Of a DNA stretch of 24,852 nucleotides, positions 18,926-24,852 are shown piece by piece. Source of the DNA: Actinomycetes bacterium. GTDB taxonomy: Bacteria; Actinomycetota; Actinomycetes; Propionibacteriales; Propionibacteriaceae. The stretch's first letter is position 1. The number at the start of each line of letters is the position of its first letter. The translations under genes and the position numbers were made by a program. The notes under the pieces were generated by a model, which had not been told where the DNA came from, did not search any database, and worked only from the letters and a program-made list of their open reading frames with translations. The stretch is from the NCBI GenBank assembly GCA_023442485.1, contig JAEZZG010000045.1, positions 1-24,852 of the forward strand, written 5' to 3'.

Positions 18926-19005
18926 TTCTCGGGTCCTTTCTTACGAACAAACGTTCGCTCTGTTTAGTCCAAGTCAACAACTGCAACGAAGGCAAGCCGC
19001 CTTGG

Positions 19006-19926
19006 CTACAGCTTCGACACCTGGGCGAAGTCCAGCTCGAGCGGGGTCTCGCGACCCATAATCTCGACCAAGACCTTCAACCTTTGGGTATTCGCGTTGA
19101 TCTCGGTGATGGTGGCATGCATGGTCTCGAACGGGCCATCAGTCACCACGACGCTATCGCCGACGGCAAAGTCTACTACTTCAACCTTCTTCTTTTCCTT
19201 CGGCACCTTGACAGCGTTTTCAGCCATGACCTGAGCCACTACCACCGGGCGAAGCATACTCTCGACCTCGTCCATATTCAGCGGCACCGGCTGGTTGTCA
19301 TAGCCGACAAAACCAGTCACACCCGGGCTGTGACGAACAATCGCCCAGGTCTCCTCGGTGAGATCCATCCGTACCATGCAGTAGCCGGGGAATACAGCCC
19401 GCGTTACCTTGACTTTGACGGATTCTGCTTCACCGTTCTTCTTCTTACGACGCCGGACTTCCTCGACTTCTTCGGTGGGAACGACCACGTCATAGATCAA
19501 ATCTCCACCGGCAAGGGTCGAAGAACGCATTTCGATATTCTGACGAACCTGCATCTCCTTGCCGGAGTAGGTGTGGGTGATGTACCAGTCGCCTTCTTGT
19601 TCATACAGATCCAGACGCAACTGCTGCATCGCCTTCTCGACAGCCTCATCGAATTCTTCGGTGTGAGCAGGCTGTTGGGCGGTTTCTGGCTCGTCATCGG
19701 CAAACAGGTTAGCGGCGACGTCTGAGGCACTCGCCTCGGTCGACACCTGCGGTGCTGCAGGGGTGGCGTCACCGTCAAAGTTGAGGTTGATCCCCTCGTC
19801 TGCGGTCTCAGTGTCTTCACCAAGATCGAGATTCAGCTCAATCTCATCACCATCTGTGTCTTCGCCGACACCCAACACGTCCAGGTCGATCTCGACGGCG
19901 TCGTTGTTGAACTCTTCAGTACTCAC
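19006..19926 (-). CDS. nusG: Transcription termination/antitermination factor NusG
   Basis: NusG binds the RNA polymerase clamp and couples elongation to Rho or the ribosome. The 306-residue protein is much longer than E. coli NusG (about 180). The NGN domain starts near residue 112 (EGDWYITHTYSGKEMQVRQN) and contains a basic insertion (RRRKKKNGEAE); FPGYCMV and PGVTGFVGY are conserved. The KOW domain is at about 252-285 (FAVGDSVVVTDGPFETM). The first 95 residues are acidic and apparently disordered, with three imperfect repeats. The start is GTG at 19926 with only a weak ribosome site. Actinobacterial NusG proteins commonly have acidic extensions. It lies 28 bases after secE. Confidence 0.97.
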   Translation of the reverse strand: MSTEEFNNDAVEIDLDVLGVGEDTDGDEIELNLDLGEDTETADEGINLNFDGDATPAAPQVSTEASASDVAANLFADDEPETAQQPAHTEEFDEAVEKAMQQLRLDLYEQEGDWYITHTYSGKEMQVRQNIEMRSSTLAGGDLIYDVVVPTEEVEEVRRRKKKNGEAESVKVKVTRAVFPGYCMVRMDLTEETWAIVRHSPGVTGFVGYDNQPVPLNMDEVESMLRPVVVAQVMAENAVKVPKEKKKVEVVDFAVGDSVVVTDGPFETMHATITEINANTQRLKVLVEIMGRETPLELDFAQVSKL

Positions 19927-19954
19927 GGGTTCACTCTCGTCTCTAGCGTTGATC

Positions 19955-20362
19955 TCAGCCCAAGATCTTCAATAGGCCCCAGCCAAAGAAGGTATCCAGG
20001 ACTGACACAAACACCATGATGAAGACCACGAACATCAACACCAAGACGAAATAACTCTTGGTGTCATTGAGGGTAGGCCAGGTTACTTTCTTCAGTTCGT
20101 TCACGGATTGACGAACATAATGGGCAGGATTCTTGGCGCGGTAGGGATCCTCAGCCTGCGCACCGGCGTGGGTACTACCCTTGGCCTGCTTGGGGGTAGG
20201 ACGGTCCTTCTTGACCGGGGCCGCGGACCGGTTGCGCTTGACCGGACGCGTCGACGACTTCGGCTTTGCCTCTTCGTCAACCTCAGTATCCGCGTTTTCG
20301 ACATCGTCGATAGCTGGAACCTCGGGTTCCATCGGTGCAGCCTGGTCTTTTTCTTCTGCCAC
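19955..20362 (-). CDS. secE: Preprotein translocase subunit SecE
   Basis: SecE clamps SecY in the protein-export channel of the cytoplasmic membrane. The functional core is at the C-terminus: amphipathic ELKKVTWPT (about 89-97) followed by one hydrophobic membrane span (104-127). The protein is 135 residues, with about 70 extra N-terminal residues that are acidic first (1-33), then Lys/Arg/Pro-rich, in the usual single-span actinobacterial pattern. The start is GTG at 20362, seven bases after AGAGGA. It is co-transcribed with nusG; the tRNA-Trp gene precedes it by 247 bases. Confidence 0.96.
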   Translation of the reverse strand: MAEEKDQAAPMEPEVPAIDDVENADTEVDEEAKPKSSTRPVKRNRSAAPVKKDRPTPKQAKGSTHAGAQAEDPYRAKNPAHYVRQSVNELKKVTWPTLNDTKSYFVLVLMFVVFIMVFVSVLDTFFGWGLLKILG

Positions 20363-20410
20363 GTCTACGTCCTCTGCTCGACTACCGGTCGGATTATTGG
20401 AACATCTACC

Positions 20411-20427
20411 ACGGTGGATGCCACCGT
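20411..20427 (-). promoter_or_regulatory. Short hairpin in the secE leader
   Basis: ACGGTGG-ATG-CCACCGT is a perfect 7-bp stem with a 3-base loop, about 50 bases before the secE start. Further upstream, AACGAGAC near 20541 is complementary to GTCTCGTT near 20600, just after the tRNA. I could not select a secE promoter; read-through from the tRNA promoter is possible. Confidence 0.4.
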
Positions 20428-20609
20428 CGAGGATAGTTGACGCCTCAGCGTTATCCCAGCGGAATCAACTGCCCCTCACCGAGTAACAACATCGGGAGCC
20501 GCAAGGACCCGATCTGCGCGCGCTACTGACTGGGTAATTCACAACGAGACAGGACTCATCAGTGCCCAAGCATTTGCTCTGGCTCACGATCAGCGCCCGT
20601 CTCGTTCAG

Positions 20610-20682
20610 CAGGGTAGGAGGGACTTGAACCCCCAACCTACGGTTTTGGAGACCGTTGCTCTGCCAATTGAGCTACTACCCT
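20610..20682 (-). tRNA. tRNA-Trp, anticodon CCA
   Basis: The minus strand folds into a complete 73-base cloverleaf: acceptor AGGGTAG/CTACCCT, D arm GCTC/GAGC with GG in the loop, anticodon stem ACGGT/ACCGT with loop CTCCAAA (anticodon CCA), five-base variable region, and T arm GGGGG-TTCAAGT-CCCTC. The discriminator is G, as expected for bacterial tRNA-Trp. CCA is not encoded; the next bases are CTG. tRNA-Trp just upstream of secE is a conserved actinobacterial arrangement. Confidence 0.97.
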
Positions 20683-20757
20683 AGGGGCTGTGCGGGATTG
20701 CCGCACCAGCGCGTGTGATCACGATGACAACACCGTGAACCACCCACCAAGATGGTT

Positions 20758-20786
20758 AGTCTACGGACATTTCTTAGTGAGCGCAA
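20758..20786 (-). promoter_or_regulatory. Candidate tRNA-Trp promoter
   Basis: On the minus strand TTGCGC (20786-20781), 17 bases, TAGACT (20763-20758). Start predicted near 20751, about 70 bases before the tRNA. In the gap between treZ and the tRNA (20683-20914) I saw no gene and no clear treZ terminator. Confidence 0.6.
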
Positions 20787-20914
20787 CGTCGGTATGTTAC
20801 CCCCACTTGAGATTGACCACCAAATGTGTGCCGACCAGATCAGGCGCAAGCGCTGCAGTTGATCACCGCGATAGCCGAATTGTCTTGGACAGGTACTCGC
20901 CTTGCCCGCCGGCT

Positions 20915-22747
20915 CTATTCTCTGATCGCACCACCGACGGGAATATCTTCGAGACGGTACAGCACCACAGCACCCGAATGCCCACCGAGCCAGATCCCTC
21001 CGTCGGGGTCCGGGTCAACCATGCCGAGCTCGAAGATGACGTCGACGTCTTCAGTGAAGGGGACGAAACTGGACTCGTCAGCGAAGTTGATCACCACTGC
21101 CATCTTCTCGCCACGCTCGATCACGAACCATTGTTGATCTGGGTCGAAACGCACTGACGACATGTCGAAGCGTGGATCAACGAGATCAGGCCAGTCCCGG
21201 CGTAGCTGAATCAGGTTGCGGTAGACGGTGAGTAGGTCCTCGTGAACCCCAGACTTCAACTCCGTCCAGTCTAGTTTCGACCTGAGGAAGGTCTGCTCGT
21301 CTTGAGGATCGGGGACGTCAACGTCTCCCCACTCCATCTTGGCGAATTCATCGAACCTGCCTTGGGTGACTGCCCTGGCTAGGTCGGGCTCGGGATGGGA
21401 GGTAAAGAACTGGAACGGCGTTGTCGCACCCCACTCTTCACCTTGGAAGATCATCGGGGTAAAGCCGGATAATAGGGTCGCCATCGCAGCGAGGGCTTGT
21501 TGGCGGGGCGAGACCATCTCGGACAGTCTCTCACCCCGGGCACGATTGCCAATCTGGTCATGATTATCGGAAAACACGACCAGCCGCCAGGTCGGCGTAT
21601 TCGGGATGTCTAGGCGTCTTCCGTGCCGCCTCCCCCGGAAGCTCGACAGCGTCCCGTCGTGAAAGAATCCCGACTCGATCACCTTGCCGAGTGCGTCCAT
21701 TGACGCAAAGTCTGCATAGTATCCTGGCGCCTGCCCCGTCAGGTTCGCCAGGAGGGCGTGGTGGAAATCGTCGGACCATTGAGCGTCAATGCCGTAACCA
21801 CCGCCCTCTCGCGGAGTGATGATCCTAGGGTTATTGAGGTCAGATTCGGCGATCAAAACCAAGGGTTTGCCCAAGAAGGTGGACAAGGATGCGATCTCGA
21901 CGGCGATCTCTTCCAGGATGTGAATCGCGGTGGTATCAACGAGGGCATGGACTGCGTCAAGTCTTAGCCCATCGACGTGATAGTCGCGGCACCACATCAA
22001 CGCGTTATTGATGATGTAGGCGCGCACCTCGTCGGAATTCTCTGCGTCCAGGTTGATGGCAGACCCCCAACCCGACTGTACCGCGTCGTTGAGATATGGC
22101 CCATACATCGGCAAGTAGTTGCCAGACGGGCCGAGATGGTTGTAGACGACGTCTTGGATCACGCCGAGACCGCGTTGATGACAAGCATCGACGAACTCCT
22201 GGTAGGCGCGTGGCCCGCCATAATCGTGGTGGACTGCGTACCAGTGCACTCCGTCGTAGCCCCATCCGCGAGGACCGTTGAAGGCATTGACCGGCATGAG
22301 TTCGACGAAATCGACGCCCAAATCCACCAGATGATCGAGGTGGGCAATTGCGCCGGTTAGTGTGCCGTCAGTAGAGAAGGTGCCGACGTGGAGTTCATAG
22401 ATCACTCCCCCGGCTAGCTGACGACCAGTCCACGACTCATCTTGCCATTGGTGGGCCGAAGGGTCGAAGGTTCTGGACAGGCCGTGGACTCCGTAGGGCT
22501 GATTCCTGGCGGTAGGGTCCGGGAAGGGCCCGGTTCCGTCGATGACGTAGCCATAATCCCATTCGCCGGTGGTGTAGATATCGTCGAGGCTGTCCGGATG
22601 CCACCAGTCATTGTCGGCTTTGACCATGGGAATGCGCACAGCGTCGCCACATTCAGCCACATTTGCACCGACCAAGGTTCCAGGCTGAATCAGCACCAAC
22701 TCCATCTCAGACGGGTTTGGCGCCCAGACCTCAAAACGGTTAGTCAT
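20915..22747 (-). CDS. treZ: Malto-oligosyltrehalose trehalohydrolase
   Basis: TreZ (EC 3.2.1.141) releases trehalose from maltooligosyl-trehalose made by TreY, a route from glycogen to the stress protectant trehalose. It is a GH13 enzyme: N-terminal beta domain (RFEVWAPN), then the barrel with ELHVGTFS, GWGYDG and VVYNHLGPSGNY. The catalytic residues are nucleophile Asp264 (GLRLDAVHAL), acid Glu301 (LIAESDLNNPR) and Asp397 (SDNHDQIGNRA). ATG 22747 gives 610 residues; AGGAGG lies ten bases before it, inside a seven-codon in-frame extension starting at GTG 22768. No treY or treS is in the window. It follows murB by 31 bases and is probably co-transcribed. GlgB and GlgX are less likely given the TreZ-type barrel motifs. 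Confidence 0.92.
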   Translation of the reverse strand: MTNRFEVWAPNPSEMELVLIQPGTLVGANVAECGDAVRIPMVKADNDWWHPDSLDDIYTTGEWDYGYVIDGTGPFPDPTARNQPYGVHGLSRTFDPSAHQWQDESWTGRQLAGGVIYELHVGTFSTDGTLTGAIAHLDHLVDLGVDFVELMPVNAFNGPRGWGYDGVHWYAVHHDYGGPRAYQEFVDACHQRGLGVIQDVVYNHLGPSGNYLPMYGPYLNDAVQSGWGSAINLDAENSDEVRAYIINNALMWCRDYHVDGLRLDAVHALVDTTAIHILEEIAVEIASLSTFLGKPLVLIAESDLNNPRIITPREGGGYGIDAQWSDDFHHALLANLTGQAPGYYADFASMDALGKVIESGFFHDGTLSSFRGRRHGRRLDIPNTPTWRLVVFSDNHDQIGNRARGERLSEMVSPRQQALAAMATLLSGFTPMIFQGEEWGATTPFQFFTSHPEPDLARAVTQGRFDEFAKMEWGDVDVPDPQDEQTFLRSKLDWTELKSGVHEDLLTVYRNLIQLRRDWPDLVDPRFDMSSVRFDPDQQWFVIERGEKMAVVINFADESSFVPFTEDVDVIFELGMVDPDPDGGIWLGGHSGAVVLYRLEDIPVGGAIRE

Positions 22748-22778
22748 CCCCACCGAACCTCCTGTCACCTGGACAAGG

Positions 22779-23936
22779 CTATCCTAGGTCGGCCCCGACA
22801 CAAACGGGTTCGGGAACCAAGGTGATGCCGAAGGTGTCGTGAACCCGGGCGCGGACGTGGCGGGCGAGTTCAATCACGTCGGCGGCTCGGGCAGTTCCGC
22901 GATTAGTCAAAGCCAGGACGTGTTTGGTGGACAAGGTGGCGGCAGATGTTGGCCCGTGCAGACCGAATCCGCGCTCAAGACCGGAGTGGGAAATAAGCCA
23001 TGCTGCGGAGAGTTTGACGTGGCCGTCTTCGGTCGGAAACCGTGGCGCATCTTCTGGCAGTTGCTCCGCAATCGATTGATCCACGATTGGGTTGGTGAAG
23101 AATGAGCCAGCACTCCAGGTATCGTGGTCGGCTGGGTTGAGCACCATTGCCTTCGTGGACCGAATATCGCAGACGGCTTGGCGAACTGCGCCGGCATCGA
23201 CTCTGCTGCCGACCTCTACGCCAAGATGTCGAGCCAGTTCGCGATAGCGGATCGGTGCGGACATTGATCCGAGCAGGAATTGAAATGTGACATCGAGGAC
23301 GACGTAGCGTCCGGTCGGTGAATCACCGAAGCGGGTGGATTTGAAACGCGACGAGCGATACCCGAACTCGCACTCGGAGTTGGAGAAGGTCGCATACTCA
23401 CCGGTGAGCCGGTCCAGCGTGCGCACCCGATAGACGGTTTGTGAGACGTCAGCCCCGTAGGCCCCGACATTTTGGATCACGGTGGACCCCACCGACCCGG
23501 GGATACCGGAAAGGGCTTCGATACCGCTCCACTCATGGGCGATGGCGTAGGCAACGAAGTCATCCCAGGATTCGCCGGCCTGAACTCGGACCACCGCTCC
23601 CCCACATGAGGATTCTTCGGCCTCAAGTCCTCTGGTGTCGACTTTGATCACCGTGCCCGCGAACCCTTCGTCACCGACGAGAACATTTGAACCACCGCCG
23701 AGGACGAAGACCGGCTCTCCAGCCCGGTCACATTCGGTAACTAGAGAAATCAGCTCATCTGTGGTGGTGGCGGTGACGAAGCGACGAGCCGGCCCTCCGA
23801 CCCTGAGTGTGGTGTGATCAGCAAGCAACACCCCGGTTGCATCTTCGTTGCTTTTTGGTTGCGTCAGAGATTCTTCAACCAGGTGCGAAAGTTCACATGC
23901 GGCTGATTCTTCGGTTTCTGCTCCCTCACCAAACAT
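22779..23936 (-). CDS. murB: UDP-N-acetylenolpyruvoylglucosamine reductase
   Basis: MurB is a cytoplasmic FAD enzyme that reduces enolpyruvyl-UDP-GlcNAc to UDP-MurNAc using NADPH, the second committed step of peptidoglycan synthesis. FAD-binding segments TTLRVGGPA, GGGSNVLV and SGIPGSVGSTVIQNVGAYG are clear. Catalytic residues: Arg194 (FGYRSSR), Ser278 (SAGSFFTNP) and Glu376 (VPEPV). At 385 residues it is slightly long, with about 36 acidic residues before the core. ATG at 23936 overlaps the hadB stop (TGATG), and a GTG directly before it is also possible; both imply translational coupling. A later GTG at the VLLADHTT segment cannot be excluded. Confidence 0.95.
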   Translation of the reverse strand: MFGEGAETEESAACELSHLVEESLTQPKSNEDATGVLLADHTTLRVGGPARRFVTATTTDELISLVTECDRAGEPVFVLGGGSNVLVGDEGFAGTVIKVDTRGLEAEESSCGGAVVRVQAGESWDDFVAYAIAHEWSGIEALSGIPGSVGSTVIQNVGAYGADVSQTVYRVRTLDRLTGEYATFSNSECEFGYRSSRFKSTRFGDSPTGRYVVLDVTFQFLLGSMSAPIRYRELARHLGVEVGSRVDAGAVRQAVCDIRSTKAMVLNPADHDTWSAGSFFTNPIVDQSIAEQLPEDAPRFPTEDGHVKLSAAWLISHSGLERGFGLHGPTSAATLSTKHVLALTNRGTARAADVIELARHVRARVHDTFGITLVPEPVCVGADLG

Positions 23937-24340
23937 CACAGCTTCACCTGAACCTTCGCCGCAGCCAGCACCTTATTTCCAGCACTAACCGCCGTGATCT
24001 CGATGACAGCAAGTCCGTCCGCGACGCTTTTGACTACCCCACCAACCTCGACGGTGGCGCCGACGCCATCGTCGGGAACGAGAACTGGGTGGGCGAATCG
24101 GGTGAAATATCCGACAATCTTGGCTGGATCACCGATCCAGTCAGTGACGACCCGCAGTGCCGCCCCCATGGTCCACATCCCGTGAGCCAAACATCCAGGA
24201 AGGCCGAGGGACCGCGCTGCGTGATCAGAGTAGTGGATGGGGTTGAAGTCTGTCGACGCCCCGGCGTAGCGAACGATCTGCTCCCGGGTGACAGTGAGAG
24301 TGAGCGCGGGGAGTTCAACGCCTGGCTCAATCACGGGCAT
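23936..24340 (-). CDS. hadB: MaoC-like (R)-hydratase, HadB-type subunit
   Basis: This 134-residue single hot-dog domain carries the hydratase-2 signature YAGASTDFNPIH with catalytic Asp31 and His36; the Gly usually before the Asp is Thr here. The closest family I recognise is mycobacterial HadB, the catalytic subunit of (3R)-hydroxyacyl-ACP dehydratase: AHGMWTMGAALRVVTDWIGDP is very close in pattern. I start it at ATG 24340, with GAAGAG seven bases before; the longer frame to 24406 would add 22 residues unlike the family. It overlaps hadA by 14 bases and murB by one. Its partner HadA and the neighbouring murB and tRNA-Trp-secE match the mycobacterial neighbourhood, but a mycolate role is unlikely in this organism. 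Confidence 0.87.
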   Translation of the reverse strand: MPVIEPGVELPALTLTVTREQIVRYAGASTDFNPIHYSDHAARSLGLPGCLAHGMWTMGAALRVVTDWIGDPAKIVGYFTRFAHPVLVPDDGVGATVEVGGVVKSVADGLAVIEITAVSAGNKVLAAAKVQVKL

Positions 24341-24764
24341 CTCCCATCTCTTCGTCTCGGGTGTGGATGAGTTGGCTGGTCGCATCGCAGATCGGCTCGG
24401 CGTCAACGGTGGAGATCGACACCGTGACCGTGATCATGTCGGTCACGCCACGGCTTCGGACCCGATCGATCGTGAGCGTAGCGGTTACCTCATCACCGTC
24501 GCGCAATGGACGGGTGATCTCGAAGCGTTGATCACCGTGGATGGTCCTATCGAGACGGAGGCCTAGCTCGGGATCGTCAAAAAGAGATTGCCAGGCTTGG
24601 GCAGCAACGACGGCGGCGAATGTTGGCGGAGCGATGGGGCTTTCGCCAAAATAGGCCAAGTTACAGTCACCAATCGCAGCCGCGAACTCAGCTATTTTTT
24701 CTCTACTCACCCGATAGGCAGGGGTCGGCGGATAGCTCTTACCGATGTGGGTTTCATTGATCAC
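24327..24764 (-). CDS. hadA: MaoC-like dehydratase N-terminal protein, HadA-type subunit (UPF0336-like)
   Basis: This 145-residue hot-dog protein resembles HadA, the non-catalytic, substrate-binding partner of HadB. Visible features: YRVSREKIAEFAAAIGD at the N-terminus, IAPPTFAAVVAAQAW, the GDQRFEITRPLRDGDEVTA strand region, and SRGVTDMITV. It lacks the Asp-x4-His dyad, as expected for this subunit. The start is GTG at 24764. No ribosome site of note precedes it, and a promoter -10 box ends six bases before the GTG, so the mRNA may be leaderless. It is the first gene of hadA-hadB-murB-treZ; the rpmG often found upstream in relatives would lie outside the window. Confidence 0.82.
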   Translation of the reverse strand: MINETHIGKSYPPTPAYRVSREKIAEFAAAIGDCNLAYFGESPIAPPTFAAVVAAQAWQSLFDDPELGLRLDRTIHGDQRFEITRPLRDGDEVTATLTIDRVRSRGVTDMITVTVSISTVDAEPICDATSQLIHTRDEEMGDARD

Positions 24765-24770
24765 GCTTTC

Positions 24771-24799
24771 ACGCTACCAAACCGCAGCCCTAATGCCAC
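24771..24799 (-). promoter_or_regulatory. Candidate hadA promoter giving a leaderless mRNA
   Basis: On the minus strand GTGGCA (24799-24794), 17 bases, TAGCGT (24776-24771). The predicted first transcribed base is the G of the GTG codon at 24764. Confidence 0.5.
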
Positions 24800-24813
24800 T
24801 CCCGACGCCGACA

Positions 24814-24848
24814 CCCGGCTCTAAGACCGGGGTTAAATGAGAGCCGGG
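24814..24848. repeat. 9-bp inverted repeat at the right edge
   Basis: CCCGGCTCT (24814-24822) and AGAGCCGGG (24840-24848) pair perfectly around 17 bases. No U tract follows on either strand inside the window. It may end the unseen upstream gene. The window then stops in a run of G. Confidence 0.5.
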
Positions 24849-24852
24849 GGGG

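Noticed and set aside
24341..24406. Longer hadB start at 24406
   Set aside because: It would add 22 residues within hadA that do not resemble the family; ATG 24340 has a ribosome site.
24841..24852. Run of G at the right edge as a repeat or telomere-like end
   Set aside because: Only a few bases and cut by the window edge; may be simply local sequence or a contig end.

Overview
The window looks like a chromosomal segment of a moderately GC-rich actinobacterium. Pointers are the gene order hadA-hadB-murB / tRNA-Trp-secE-nusG-rplK-rplA / rplJ-rplL / rpoB-rpoC / rpsL-rpsG-fusA-tuf, the N-terminally extended NusG and SecE, and RpoB and RpoC sequences of actinobacterial type. Protein details and the absence of other mycolate genes suggest Propionibacteriaceae (Cutibacterium-like), but this is a judgement from memory, not a search. 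Almost everything is transcribed on the minus strand, so the biological order runs from high to low coordinates; only one gene, a SorC-type regulator, is on the plus strand.

Right end to left. 24764-20915: an apparent operon of two hot-dog-fold (R)-hydratase subunits (hadA, hadB), murB for peptidoglycan precursors and treZ for trehalose release, with overlapping or closely spaced reading frames. 20682-20610: tRNA-Trp(CCA) with a good promoter. 20362-17716: secE, nusG, rplK, rplA, closed by a strong terminator at 17638-17664. 17637-16078: an L10-leader-like regulatory region followed by rplJ and rplL, closed by a terminator. 16017-7859: a 600-base regulatory region with two promoter candidates, then rpoB and rpoC, closed by a 15-bp terminator hairpin. 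7767-2863: a roughly 400-base leader, then rpsL-rpsG-fusA and tuf (tuf also has its own promoter candidate), closed by a UUCG-loop terminator at 2812-2843.

Left end: a sugar or polyol catabolic locus. A SorC-family regulator (plus strand) is divergent from a zinc-dependent medium-chain dehydrogenase and an FGGY carbohydrate kinase that runs off the left edge. This accessory locus lies where many actinobacteria carry the S10 ribosomal operon.

The genes are mostly core transcription and translation machinery. I found no mobile element, CRISPR array, defence system or obviously new protein family. The most interesting material is regulatory: long structured leaders before rplJ, rpoB, rpsL and tuf; inverted repeats placed on promoters; a shared TTGCG -35 variant before tRNA-Trp, rplJ and rpoB; and a probable leaderless hadA mRNA. 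All promoter and RNA-structure calls are by eye and have not been tested computationally.
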